Shown one piece after another: positions 11,202 to 22,829 of a DNA stretch of 64,000 bases. The notes under the pieces were generated by a model that saw only the letters and a list, made by a program, of their open reading frames with translations, had not been told where the DNA came from and ran no database searches. Source of the stretch: Ignelater luminosus. Taxonomy: Eukaryota > Arthropoda > Insecta > Coleoptera > Elateridae. The stretch covers positions 34,678-98,677 of the forward strand of contig VTPC01004399.1 in the NCBI GenBank assembly GCA_011009095.1, read 5' to 3'. The translations under genes and the position numbers were made by a program. Numbering within the stretch: the first letter of the stretch is position 1; every line of letters begins with the position of its first letter.

Positions 11202-11538
11202 AAGAATTTAAAAATTTTCTTGAGTTACTCACTCATGATAGACATTAAATTACTAATGCCGTCTTGACATTAGGTCAAATTACAATTTAAATTAATTAAA
11301 TGTCAAGACGTCATTAATAATTTAATGTCTATCATGAGTGAGTAACTCAAGAAAATTATTAAATTTAATATCTATAAAGATTCGAGTCTAATTAACCATT
11401 AAAATACTTACCTCGGTAGCACAGTTAGTTAGTGCACCTTACCAGAGATAAGGGTACGTAGGTTCGAATCCTACCTGCGGTAGAGATTTTTAAATTAGCT
11501 AAATTAATTTAAATTGTAATTTAAACTAAAAGAATTTA
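11202..11538 (+). mobile_element. 319-bp foldback insertion with tRNA-like sequence and 9-bp target duplication
   Basis: AAGAATTTA at 11202-11210 is repeated at 11530-11538, and the insert is 11211-11529. Inside, arms 11213-11271 and 11299-11357 are inverted repeats of 59 bp with two mismatches around a 27-bp loop. Part of that loop (11277-11297) is in turn the inverse of 11502-11522 near the right end. Between the second big arm and the right end sits the tRNA-like sequence (11410-11482). Terminal inverted repeats in the classical sense are absent. It may be a tRNA-derived SINE with an added foldback or a MITE that captured a tRNA; I know no described family with this layout. Confidence 0.7.
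11410..11482 (+). tRNA. tRNA-like sequence, probable pseudo-tRNA or SINE head, anticodon position AGA
   Basis: A 73-nt cloverleaf can be drawn: acceptor ACCTCGG/CTGCGGT (one mismatch, one G-T pair), D stem GCAC/GTGC, anticodon stem CCTTA/TAAGG with a 7-nt loop CCAGAGA, a 4-nt variable loop, T stem GTAGG/CCTAC with loop TTCGAAT, and a T5 run at 11487-11491 that could terminate Pol III. Doubts: position 33 is C instead of U, the D loop lacks GG, and AGA would imply tRNA-Ser, which should have a long variable arm. It is better viewed as a tRNA-derived element than a working tRNA gene. Confidence 0.5.
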
Positions 11539-11850
11539 GAATTGTTAGAATAAAAAGCAAGAATTATTCAGTGGAAGGATATACGGAGATACTAGAGCAG
11601 ACCTGCTACAAAACGTTAGCAAAGAAGAACAGACGGTATAACAGTCGACCAAAAATATATTGATGGAACGAAAAAATCACCGAACTTAAGGAGAAATGCC
11701 CAAGGAACAAACTAATGTTAACCAGACCAAACGGAAGAGCCCTAGAATCACAGGAAGAGAGAACCGAGTTACAGCAAAACTATAAAACAGCAAAGGTTAA
11801 CTTGAAAAAGGCGATCATGGACGCAAAAGAGGCTTGGAATGAAATCGAGA

Positions 11851-12618
11851 ATAGCAGTAGTAGCGGTCAAACTCAACCTACAATTAAGTAGCTTGTAAAG
11901 TGAACGTTCATAGGTGATCATAGTAATCTTATGATATAGTTTGCATTCTGGAATCATATTAAAAGTAATTATTTGCTTTGTTATAAAGGAAAATTAAAAT
12001 TTACAGTTGATCATGGCTTTCGTTAGGAACTCTTTGTTATTTATTTAGCGAATGATAAAGTTTTGTCTATTTTTAAAAATAAGGAATCTTACTGATTATT
12101 TTATAACTTGGTTTTATCTCTTCTGGGCAAAATTTTTGAGGTATAATTCTTTCGTCATATTTTCTTGTGTTATTTCTGTTATGTTATTAACCTCTATTTA
12201 TTTATTTTAAACATATGTTTTTACTTTCTTTTTTTTGAAGCTAATAAATTATAGTAAAGCTTAGTTTTGTTGCTTTATTGAAAAGTAGAGTGTAAAAGGG
12301 TTTATTATATATAACTGTGTTGATGTTCAACAATGTAAGCTATCAAACGAATCACCAGGAGGACCAGTGAAATTTCTAAGATTCAACATTTTATTTAATT
12401 CATATCTTTAGTTGTAACTGGCATATAAGCGTAACCAGTGGGCTCCAGTTTGTAAGTGATCCGATTCCGATAATTAAAGACGAGGGGGACATTAAGTTAA
12501 TCCTCGTTGACAAAATTTTAAGTGTTTAAACTGAAGAGTTCAGAACGTTAAGTTTTATTGCTAAATTATCTTTAAAAAGTGAAGTGTTTATCTCAAACTT
12601 TTCATAAACTATCTGTGT
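11851..12618. other. AT-rich spacer, nothing recognised
   Basis: No coding, TIR or repeat structure was recognised between the LINE B fragment and the dispersed repeat that starts at 12619. Confidence 0.4.
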
Positions 12619-12914
12619 ACAGGGTGATATTTTATAGAGCCACCTATATACAGGGTGTTGTTTTGTAAAGGGTGTTGGTCCACGAGAAGCTGCGTGGACT
12701 GACCGTTGGTTCCCTATGACCTTCGGCTTCTGGCGCCTTTGATTTTGAACACCTTTTGTATTTGTCAAAAGTTTTTGTGTATGTAAGCTTTCTTGTTCTT
12801 TTCGTTAAGGTAAGTTTAGCTAGGACCACCCCGTCTTCGACTTGAGCTACGGGATTGAACATCTTCCGCCATCCGTAATGTACCTTAGGGTTCTTTTCCA
12901 GCTTTTCCCTGTTA
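12619..12914 (+). repeat. Dispersed repeat family R1, copy 1
   Basis: This segment begins ACAGGGTGATAT with a second ACAGGGTGTTG at 12649. It aligns by eye along its length with 53777-54063 in the same orientation. Shared blocks include GGTAAGTTTA, TACGGGATTGAACATCTT and CATCCGTAATG. Identity is patchy, with indels, so the copies are old. No coding, TIR or tRNA head was seen. An LTR fragment, Helitron end or SINE are all possible. Confidence 0.65.
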
Positions 12915-12933
12915 GAATTCTTAAATTATTTAA

Positions 12934-12952
12934 TATAATAATAATAATAATA
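12934..12952. repeat. (AAT)n microsatellite
   Basis: A short run of about six ATA/AAT units immediately after the dispersed repeat. It may be a simple-repeat tail of that element. Confidence 0.8.
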
Positions 12953-14108
12953 AAATAAAAAGAACTAATATGATATTACAATTTTGATTTAGTCGCAATT
13001 ATGCGAAACCAGGACATGGTATCTGAGTACAGTCTATTTGAAAGCCAGTGCTGTCCTGAAAAACAGTAAAGATAGACAATTAGACATCTTATCTTAAAAT
13101 ATAAAAAGTTTCTGCAACATACCTTAAACGAAGATTTTGGACAGGTTTAAAAACGGACAGTCAAACAAGAACAATCTTGTGAAAGCGAGGTAAATGAGAC
13201 TCTAATGTAAAGCTTCTATTGTTTATGTTCTGACATGGTCGGAAAAAATACGTGTCATATTCTAACCTTCTCTAATCTTCGCCTTATACGTAATATCGTA
13301 CAATGAACTAGCACGTTAAACACTAAACAGTTAAACACACGGTTAGCAAGATAAGTCCAAAGCACAATGTAGGTGCCTACTTTTAAATTAAAATAAATGT
13401 TTAAAAGTGTGAAAGATTCTTAAAGGCTATGCCCAAAACATACAATTTTTCAAGAACAAGTTCACTTCGTTTTTTATTTACATTTATATCAGACACAGAT
13501 GCACAATTTGTTTAGTGCAGTTACATCCAATATGTGTTGTAACGGTCATTTTTGTTTCCGTTACATGTGATTATATTCAATCGGTGCTTTCGAAATATTC
13601 TTGTATTGTTTTAGTTTCCTCTCGTTAGTGAGGTTCTTTGATAGTGACGAGTCCACACTGATAGGAGGATTATTTGTTTTGTAACTTCTGACTTGACAAA
13701 ATTCTTTTCCAATTTATTTATGAGAGTAAGCGGAGCACAGGATATATTCCGTTCAGCCTTTAACTTTATCTTTTGCAGTCTTCTGGCTAATTTTCCTTTA
13801 TTATAGATCTTGTTAACAAATAGGGTCTTCCTGAGAAAAATCATTATAACTGTTTTGTGTTTTAACGTAAAGTTTATAACCTCAAATTTATCATTCAACA
13901 AAAAAAGAATTTTTTATAACTGTAACATGTCAAAAAACAACGTTCAAAATCGTAAGATATTCAAATATTGTCACGTGACCCACGGAACGCTGTAATTAAT
14001 GGAGAGCCTTTGTGACGTCATTACGCATGTTGGCGATCGAGAGTCAGTGCATACGAGATAAGAGCCGCGTTTTAATTTGGTTTTATGCAAAACAGTAATA
14101 AAGTGTGT
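12953..14108. other. AT-rich spacer, nothing recognised
   Basis: Only accidental short open frames are present. No repeat or gene structure was identified before the THAP remnant. Confidence 0.4.
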
Positions 14109-14114
14109 ACTTAC

Positions 14115-14306
14115 TTTGAAGTGATCTTCGCAACAATATAAATAAGACGTCAGAGACACAGTCGTGATGCCACGTCGCATTTGTTTCAACCAATTTTTCG
14201 TCGCCAGTCGGGACATTTAAAAACAATTTCTTCGGTTGACGATAACTGCTGTTTTCTCGGCCAAGCACAATGCGATATTTGTTTGCAGCTTTCTTTTGAA
14301 AATCTG
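14115..14306 (-). pseudogene. THAP zinc-finger exon remnant ending at a splice donor
   Basis: On the minus strand, the sequence leaving the gap contains KKLFLNVPTGD in one frame and NWLKQMRRG...LYCCEDHFK in the next. This matches the second half of a THAP domain: the F..P block, the conserved Trp, and the C..H ligands in CEDHF. It is followed at once by GTAAGT (minus strand, 14114-14109), a good splice donor. One base is out of frame between the two blocks, and one expected N-terminal Cys reads Arg. THAP domains bind DNA in P-element-type transposases and in host proteins. The first part lies in the assembly gap. A broken transposon-derived exon is most likely. Confidence 0.55.
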
Positions 14307-14706
14307 NNNNNNNNNNNNNNNNNNNNNNNNNNNNNNNNNNNNNNNNNNNNNNNNNNNNNNNNNNNNNNNNNNNNNNNNNNNNNNNNNNNNNNNNNNNNNN
14401 NNNNNNNNNNNNNNNNNNNNNNNNNNNNNNNNNNNNNNNNNNNNNNNNNNNNNNNNNNNNNNNNNNNNNNNNNNNNNNNNNNNNNNNNNNNNNNNNNNNN
14501 NNNNNNNNNNNNNNNNNNNNNNNNNNNNNNNNNNNNNNNNNNNNNNNNNNNNNNNNNNNNNNNNNNNNNNNNNNNNNNNNNNNNNNNNNNNNNNNNNNNN
14601 NNNNNNNNNNNNNNNNNNNNNNNNNNNNNNNNNNNNNNNNNNNNNNNNNNNNNNNNNNNNNNNNNNNNNNNNNNNNNNNNNNNNNNNNNNNNNNNNNNNN
14701 NNNNNN
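14307..14706. other. Assembly gap (400 N)
   Basis: Exactly 400 undetermined bases. The flanks differ (THAP remnant on the left, mariner 3' end on the right), so the 5' part of the mariner copy is presumably inside. Open frames crossing it are artefacts. Confidence 0.99.
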
Positions 14707-14759
14707 CCCAAACAATTAAGTAGTTTTTATTTTTGCACGGACTTTTCAAACGATCCTCG
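14707..14759 (+). mobile_element. 3' end of a second mariner copy, truncated by the gap
   Basis: The 53 bases from the gap edge match 2167-2219 almost base for base, including the terminal inverted repeat ending GATCCTCG, and are followed by TA at 14760-14761. Two substitutions separate the copies here (TTTTTAAACGACC against TTTTCAAACGATC). The rest of the element must lie in the N run. Confidence 0.88.
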
Positions 14760-14761
14760 TA

Positions 14762-15790
14762 CTTTGCAACATTTCATCTTTGATATTCGGATAAGTGGTC
14801 AGGTGTAATTTTGGTTATGTAAATTCTTACTTGTTCATTTCTCTAAAGGTAGCCCATGTGTGGTTGATCTTTTGCTTTTGGGTATAGCCAAAATAAATTA
14901 AAGTTGGGATTTCTTACCTGTTCATTTGTTACGCTTATTCGATTTCATTTCTCTTTTAATTGTAATTTACAATTATGTTCTTGTGAGAGTTCGGATTGTT
15001 CTTTGGTTGCTATTTAATTTTAGCTACTTGATCATAATTATCAGAAATTATATTCCCAAGTCCTCTCTTGTTTAGTTAAATTTCTTAATTTCTCGAGAAA
15101 CAGGATTTCCGTTGGAGAGAGTTCTTGCACTTGCGACTCGCGCATGAGAGATTCAGTAGGACAGTAATTGTCGTCAATGAGTTACAAATTACAATTTTCT
15201 TGAGTTTGTACAAAGCCTCAAACAAGCGAGAGTAAGCGAATTGTGTTCTTGCTTTTCTAGGTCCCATCTAGGAGATTTTCTTGGTTTTATTCAGCTTGCT
15301 CCCGCCCCTGAAACCCCAAGGGTACCTTCGTGAAGTTTTTATGTCACAACTGCAACTTGTTGCTATGGCAGGTAACGAATCTTAAAACTTCGCTTTACAT
15401 GGCCGTCGTTAAAACTTAGAAATTATGTTTAAGTCATTTAAATTTAATTTAATCTTGATAATAATTGTTTTACTTACTAAGAAGGGATTGTTAACGAAGT
15501 CGTAAATGGATTAACTACTTGTTTAAGGTTTCCTAGTTAAAAGATTAGAAAATTCAGGAAGCCTGGGCTAAGAGGAATGTATTTTTCTTTGAATTTTATA
15601 TTACCTGTTTTGAACTTGATTATACTAAATATTTATTATTGAAATTAAATTTTGCCTATTATCTGTTGTTGAGCTCATTAAGTACTCATTGCTTTTTTAA
15701 TTTGTTAAATTTTCTTGTAGATTTTGTTTGTTACTTTTCCTATTGAAAAACTGGTGTTCTTGTTGATTTTCTTTTCTTAAATATATGTAT
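14762..15790. other. AT-rich spacer with no recognised gene
   Basis: Short open frames only (for example 15085-15267 minus). It may belong to the same old repeat as the conserved block at 15820-15935, but similarity to the sequence before 27014 is not convincing by eye. Confidence 0.35.
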
Positions 15791-15819
15791 TGAATATTTC
15801 TTGGCGTTTTATTGTAGGT

Positions 15820-15935
15820 ATGTATAATCTCCTTACCCTCACTCAAGGCCACCCACTCAGTTTAGCTAAGTCCAGTAGCGTCTTAGTTAAGTAGAGTACA
15901 TTTTTTGTAACGCTAGGTTACGATACAGCCTTAAA
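15820..15935 (+). repeat. Dispersed repeat family R2, copy 1
   Basis: About 115 bases align with 27014-27135 in the same orientation. Shared blocks include CTCAAGGCCACC, a TTTAGC segment and GTAACGC.AGGTTACG. No coding potential was seen. Both copies lie in long AT-rich tracts, so they may be the best-preserved parts of a larger old element. Confidence 0.6.
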
Positions 15936-18900
15936 TAGTCGGCGACTGTAACTCCAGATATGCAAGTATCTATCCAACAGGATTGAAAAATTTTTATAAA
16001 ATTATTGCTTTTCAAAGCATCACATAGAGTAAGGGCTTACTGAGAAATTTCTTAATATCTCCATATTCTGATACCCTTTACTTCTAAACTCTTTAATTTC
16101 GTTGTCTCGTATTTTGCATTGGGCTTAACTGGCTTGTCCTATCATTCATCTACCTCCGTTGTCTTAACATGCTCTACATTTTGGAGATAATTATGAATCA
16201 ATTTTTTGCTACTGTCTCTTTACTTATTCAATTTTGTGACAATCCCTTTGGCGCCATCTTAACATGTTATTGCCTGGCTTGTTTCGGAGGCCGAATTTGT
16301 CGCTGATTCAAGCTTCGAACGGAATCAAAAGGGATCTTATTGTAAAGTAAGAATCCTACTTATGTATCATAGATTTTTTAAACTTTGTTTTCAGGATATT
16401 CTTTGGTCCAGGATGACTTTACAAAAAAATTATTTTATGTCAGGGACAGTGACTGTTACATTCTTTGTGCCTACAATTACAATATTAATACTATTTTGAT
16501 CGGTGCAATTTTAAGTTTGGTAACTTCTATGAATAGTGAATAGCACAGTTTATTCGAGAAAGTAAAAAGTCTCTTCCTATGTTTAAATTTAAGATTTATA
16601 AATCATGTAGAAATCTAAACTAAATGACCTTTATGTTTTTTAGAAACGAAAAGAAAAAGAACAGGGGCGTATTTATATCCATTGAGATTAAAATAAAAAC
16701 TACATATTAGATTTATGGGAATTTGGATGCGTAAAGTTTTCATAAGAAAGTCTGATAAAAAAAACTTAAGGAAAATTTTCAAAAGTCATATGTCAACCTT
16801 CACATCTGTTATTAAAGATTACCTATCTTACAAGAATGAAAGTGAGATTTCTGTATTATAATAATTCTGACAGGCGTTCGATAATTCAACATATCCCTTC
16901 AAGTTTTTTTTACATTATTACAAACAAGTCAATTAATTGTTTATACACGTTATAACAGCATATTTCAACAACTGATTGATCTGACAGTAAAATGTTACAA
17001 GCACGCACGTATTTGCACAGTCTGACATAACTTTGCATTTTTTGCATTTCTTCGAATATATTTAATAAGCTTATGTATATTCTAAAAATGCTTGCACATT
17101 TTAGTTTATTGCATACTATTTCCTAGTGATTAATTCATTCAGAAATGTTTGATGATCAACAATTTAACGGAAGCAGGAAGTACCTTGACAAAAATTCGAT
17201 TCCTTGAAATGCATTTGGTTTTTTTCATAAGATTTATTTACATTCCACTAGCTTGATAATCTTGGAATTGGAAACGGAAGATGTTTTGCTTAAATTTTGC
17301 ATCAATTCTCTCTAGAATAAAAAGTTAATTTTTATATAATTTAGCTATATAGAAAATAATTTAATATGCAAGTAGAAAGTTCCGGTTTTCTTAATTTAAC
17401 ATATGCTTTAGGAATCGGATCTTAAGATCTGTTTATTATAATGCAGTGATTTAATTATTAGTTTGAGAGGAAATTTATTTTAAAATACCTGTCGATAAAC
17501 GATTAACTGGTCTTAGATGAGAATCAAAATAAAAACTAAAGCCATACCCACTTTTCAGATTAGATTTATGTTTTCATTCAAACAAGTTTTTAAACAAAAA
17601 AGGACAAGTAAACAAGAAAAAAAATTCCAATGTGTCTATAAACTATAAAGTTAGAATTTTTAAATTCTAAATGCTATTTAAATTCTATTAAAGATAAGAT
17701 TGTTAGTTGCATAACTAGTACACTTGAAAATGATTAACTATATTTTCTTTTCTTTTTATAGGAAGGTAAGAATGTTTAAAGTAGCTCTTAAAACTTGCAA
17801 TTAGTTTACTTCTGCCTACTGTATAATTTAACCATCTTCACAAAGAGTAGCACTTATATGAAAAAAAAAAGATAAAATAAAAATAAACATAAACTTACAT
17901 AAGGTAAGAAATGTGTAGGTTTAAAGTAACTTTCTTTATAAAACTAGTTTAACGATTTTAAGTTTGTCTTTAGTGTTAGGTTACACAATATGAAAAAAAG
18001 ACAGTTTGTGTTATTTAAATCTTAAACATTACATTTCTAAATATGGAAAAATTTTATTGAGATATAGAAAATGTGTAAAGGAAGTATTTATTATTCACTT
18101 CTGTGTTATGCTTCTGAAAGAAAAACTTTTTTCATATGTAAATTGTAAAAGTAAACACTAAACCACACTATATTTATCTAATTTATTGAATAAATAATCT
18201 GATTGTGTGATTATAACCAATAAAATATTACAATGCAAGGTTAATGCACCTAACCACAAAATCTAAACCCACACAAGGTGAATCATTAGTTATCAGTGCA
18301 TGCATAAGTACATAGCTCTGAAAATGTTAATGAGTAAGTGAAATGGAGACGAGACATTTCACTAATTTAACTTTTAGTCAACAGGTAAACAAACTTGTAA
18401 GATGCAGTGACTTTCTCTAAAATTTTTCTTTCTGTTTTTTTATATTTGTAATTTATTTCTTTATATTTTCGCATATTGGACCGTTCTTCAGCGGTAAGTG
18501 TCTAATTATCCAAGTACTTTGAACTGCAAAACTATAAATTCTACAAGAATTCTTTTCTATTCTCCACATTTTCCCAGTAGAAAATTATGCACGAACATAA
18601 AGTTTTATGGATTCGTTACTTTCGTTCAATATTATTTTAATTTATTTAATTAATTGAACATTGTCTTAACACAATTTTATTTTCAGAAGTCCGCCTATCT
18701 ATGACAGAAAATGAATCCTGTTTCTCGAACAACTTGTTTGATGTTATACTAATTATAGGAACAAATAATTAAACTGAAAAGTCACTTTATCACTATTTGC
18801 AATGAATAACAGCAACGCTCATATCTCAATTATTGTACTGTTTTACTTTAAAGTTGGGCAACAGTGCAACCCAAAATAAGCAACAGTGTGTTCACCTTAA

Positions 18901-19385
18901 ATTAATAATTGAACCGAAGTTGTCTTATAGAAATCTAGATATTCTAACCTTTGTTATTATTCTTAATTATTTGGCATTACTGAATCCTATAGCACATTTA
19001 ATTTAATAAGTGCAATTTCTAAGTATAAGATTTAAACTAAACTTAGAACGACACCAAACGCAAGTCCTCAGTCCAGCAGAGCTTACAGAAGTCACACCAG
19101 AAGTCTTATTTAAGTTGAGTTTTCGTTTTGGTGCGCCAATTTTATTGTAAGCAAATTTCAGCAGTTCAATGTTTTCTAATACTTCTGGTATTTTAGGGAT
19201 ATAAAAAAGGAAAGATTATTGAATTTTGTACAGAATTTGCAAACTTGCCAATTATAAAATTCATAATGGATGTGGTCGAAAATAATTACGAACTAAATTC
19301 ATAAAAGCTTAATTGAGCAACACTACGAATATAAAATAAATTAACGTATTTGAAGGGTTTCTTGTAATCTAATCATTGCAGTAGC
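15936..19385. other. Long AT-rich tract, nothing recognised
   Basis: About 3.4 kb without usable open frames, TIR pairs or RNA genes. Confidence 0.45.
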
Positions 19386-19389
19386 ACAA

Positions 19390-19700
19390 AAGTCAGAACC
19401 GTCCAGGAACCTTACAGAAACTATGCAGTTACTCGTGCTAAAACCAGCGCAGAGAAATCTGTTCAGGTCCTATGCGGTAACTGTTCGGTCGAGACCAACT
19501 TAGTTAGCTAGACGCATATACGGTATCGTTACTAATCCTCAAAACAATTCAGTATTAGCGCTGTCTTGGCCGTATAGGAAATGCGTCGATTTCCAATACA
19601 GCACCTAATGTTAGGATGACTGTAGCGTTACTGTACGGTTAATAACTCTTAAAACAACATTAGTATGCATATTAACTTGACGGTTTAGGAACTATATAGC
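19390..19700. repeat. Degenerate tandem-like repeats with GGAAC/GTTCC motifs
   Basis: Two stretches, near 19510-19580 and 19625-19695, share the order of TACGGT..., TTACT or TAATAACTC, AAAACAA, AGTAT and a GG.ATAGGAA or GTTTAGGAAC block, suggesting an old duplication of about 115 bp. Related CAGTTCCTA motifs recur at 22011-22300. The region is locally richer in GC than its surroundings. The nature of the element is unknown. Confidence 0.35.
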
Positions 19701-22000
19701 TTGTCAATATGAAAACTAATCTTAAGATGCTTTGTTTGTTGAGCTCTTAATACTGTTTCTGTTTTATGAAACAATGAACACATTTGAAGTTGCGATAATA
19801 ACTAAGTATTATAATATGTACAATGCGCAATAAAAGCACCACCTCAAAAATTTAAACCTATCAAAAGCAAATTACTAATGAAGGGGGACTTTCAAAAAAG
19901 TTCCTAAAAAATATTATTATTCTAAATCTAATTTTCCAAGAAACAAAAGTTCTTGCCTTACTTTATTCGATAATAAAGTTATCGCATTTTTCATTTAAAG
20001 CCTCGACTAATTTTTTATACAAAATTTTATTAAATAATGTATTACTACTATTCGAAGCTCATAGTGGTAAGAGAGGTGCAGATAAAACTAGTTCATTTAA
20101 ATCTAAATATCGATTTTATTAATTATACCAGAACTAGTTTTAAATCTCTAAAAGAATTTATGTATTTTTCATAAATTTCTAATTTTATACGCTAGGTATT
20201 TATTTTATCTGGCAAGCTTGTACCCGGAATTATAAATAATTGAAAGAATACACTCTACCTGGACTATTTATCGGATAAATGACAAATAAGATATTTTTAA
20301 CGTAATTCCATTATTGTACTAAATTATTGTGATTTTTAAGTAGGAATGGTATGGGCAAATTATTAATTACAGGTTACTGACGGCAACACGATGTATTTTT
20401 TTAAATAAAGGCAAATGTGATTATGTTTATGATTTGCCAAATTCTTTTGCATTTTTGAGCAGGTAGTTATTGCCAGCCGATTCTTTTTAATCTTATTTCC
20501 TGTCATAAAACTTACTGACCTACGGCAAATTGCTGCAAACATTCAAAAAATTGTGAAGTTTCGTACACCACCCAGAATTCTATATTTGAAGCTGATCAAA
20601 CTTTACAGAATTTAAAATGAGTGATATAATCTATCTCGTCTAATAAAAAAAAGGGGAAAAATGTGTTGCCATTTGACAGTAAAGCTAATATTGCAATTTA
20701 AATGGCACATAGGTAAAAGAGAAAGCAGTAAAGCAATAAAAATCTAGTCAACTACGTTTTTATATAACTTTTAAAATGATTTCAGTATGAATTTAAATCC
20801 GAATAATTATTATTGTCGTCTGAGGGGGCAAAAACACAGTGATGTGTCACATTTAGACCCCTTTAGCAATGCGCCTGTTATATGCGGGTTTTTGTTGTTC
20901 ATTTTCGTAATTTAAAAAAAATTCTACACTTCTATTGATCTTGTGCTGGATAAAAACCGTTAGAAACAGCTAAATGAGCGACCTTGGATAATGACACTAT
21001 GAGGGGTAGAATGTTTTCAGACAGATTTAAGCCTTCACAGTGGTAAGTTGTCTTTTGGAATATTATGAATATTATTTTTATTTTTAATGCTTAAATTCTT
21101 AAAAATAGGTAGCAGTTGCTTTGTAATTGTTTATTTAATTGCAAATATTGTATATTAGTAGCACTACTCATCACTAAGTTTTTAAAAGTTTTTAATAATT
21201 TTATTTCAGATATGGTTGATGGGAAATTTATTTAAGGCGATCACAGACCGAGAGATGCTTAAACCAGTGGTGAGTGTGGTGATGTTGGTATCTTGACAAA
21301 TTGTTAGAAAAATTGTTTGAGTTTCAAGTTTAAAATCTGGTGCGTGTTGTATTTAAACAAAAAAGGACACAATCTATACTGCGTTGAAAAAATCTGAACA
21401 CCCCGGAAATGTTAGTGGTTTGCAATGGAACTTGGGGATATGTAATGTATAATTCATATCAAATTTAGGCACAAAAGCGAAACAAATAGTACGTAGGACA
21501 AATTTAACAACGAAATTTTAATAATTAAGTAGGTTTCTAACGATAGAAATTTAACAAATAAAAAATTATAAATGTTTGAGTGTTTGGATTTTTTGTAAAT
21601 CAGTATTATAATCTATCTGGTAAAACCCAACTCAACCTGCGTTTTAAAACTGCATAAACTTACATTTAGGTACATATGTGCGTACATAAGAGTAAATACG
21701 AGAAGCTTAATTATTAGTAAGTAGCATGGTTTGTTAATTTTTAAATATTTTATGTTGTACATGTGTTATGTATATTCTATAATAAAATATTTAATTTATG
21801 TTGTCTTAATTTATCTTTTCTTTTCTACTAGATGTAAATTATAGATTTAATAGAAATAAAACTTTATTTGTAAGTAATCAAACCAAAAATAAAAGCTTAA
21901 TAAGATATAGATAAGTTTATAGAACAAAATATTAATGAAATCTGTCAATTAACTCACTAATTATTACAAAACTAAAGTTATTTAACTGCATTAAATCGAT
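19701..22000. other. AT-rich tract, nothing recognised
   Basis: No open frames or repeats that I can support. The tract lies between two regions that share CAGTTCC-type motifs, so it may be the interior of an old element. Confidence 0.4.
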
Positions 22001-22004
22001 TCCG

Positions 22005-22310
22005 CTTAGCCATACAGTTCCTATATAGGAATGCCAATGTAAATCCGAACTTGCAACAACGCCATCTGTTGACAAGCTTAACTTTTGATTTCTTATGTCT
22101 CCAAACGATGGCGCTGTAGCTGACTCGGATTGATGCGGTTGTACGGCACAGAAACTGTATGTGCTATGCTATGCTGTGCCATACAGATACTAAACTGTTC
22201 CTACACCAGATCTGACCACGATGCCTACACAGTTTAGACCCAGAATTAGCTTTTCATTCCCTAGTCGTAACGAACTCGGCAACCTATACAGTTCCTACCT
22301 TATTGTGCTA
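22005..22310. repeat. Region of recurring CAGTTCCTA motifs and a weak inverted repeat
   Basis: CATACAGTTCCTAT (near 22011), ACTGTTCCTACA (near 22195) and TATACAGTTCCTACC (near 22285) recur in 300 bp, and AACGCCATCT (about 22060) faces GATGGCGCTG (about 22107). No coding was seen. It may be a counterpart of the repeats at 19390-19700. Confidence 0.35.
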
Positions 22311-22829
22311 CTAGGGAGAAGGCAGGAAAGTAATTTTGACAGTTCGAGTTTGCAATTTAACTACAACAAGCCGATCTAGACCTTTGGTAAACTTTTATTT
22401 AGTTCTCTCACTAGTACGCGTTGTTCTTGAATGCTTTTTAGGGTTTCCCTATAAAAGTAATCAGCTCCGAATAACTCAAATTTAACATTAAACTCTTTTA
22501 TTTCCATACCCTAAAAATAGAATATTTAAAAAAAGTTTTTAAGAAAAATTTAATTATGTTAACTTCCGTCATCAAGTGGATGTTAATGTTAAATTCTCAA
22601 AGTTTATTCTGATCGAGTAAGGCTGTCTGTGTTTACCAGACCTTTATAAGTTTTTTTTTAACCAGGGCCGTAGCTAGACAAAATTTTGCTATAGGCAAGT
22701 CGACATTTTTGCGCCTCCTTTCTCCCAGTGCACTAATAGTGAAAAAACTATTTACTGCATAAAGTTTTAATTAAAAATAAATTTGCCATTGTTTGAAATA
22801 TAATGTTTCAAATGATTAGAGTCTGCGAT

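Larger units (their letters stand above)
10905..11850 (+). mobile_element. R1/I-like non-LTR retrotransposon fragment (LINE B), endonuclease to linker
   Basis: Plus-strand frames read FNAKSQTWENSIKDRKGD (10905 on), then LASKNICGRIVNWEV, which corresponds to the late DFNA and T.AS blocks of APE-type endonucleases in the R1/LOA/I group. After a 319-bp insertion the frame resumes with NRRYNSRPKIY, a stop where Trp is expected, WNEKITEL, ESQEERTELQQNY and KKAIMDAKEAWNE, the linker that precedes RT in these elements. No RT follows, so the fragment ends near 11850. Left out of the frame, the insertion (11211-11529) restores a continuous reading across the target site. Confidence 0.75.

Noticed and set aside
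11410..11482. A functional tRNA-Ser(AGA) gene
   Set aside because: No long variable arm, C at position 33 and no GG in the D loop. It is listed only as tRNA-like.
14083..14808. Several open frames of 160-210 codons across the N run
   Set aside because: Most of their length is unknown bases. Only the THAP remnant on the left and the mariner end on the right are real sequence.
17745..17775. Acceptor-like TTTTTATAG followed by GAAG and GTAAGA, a possible 4-base microexon
   Set aside because: No flanking exons on either side and no coding evidence. Chance in AT-rich DNA is more likely.
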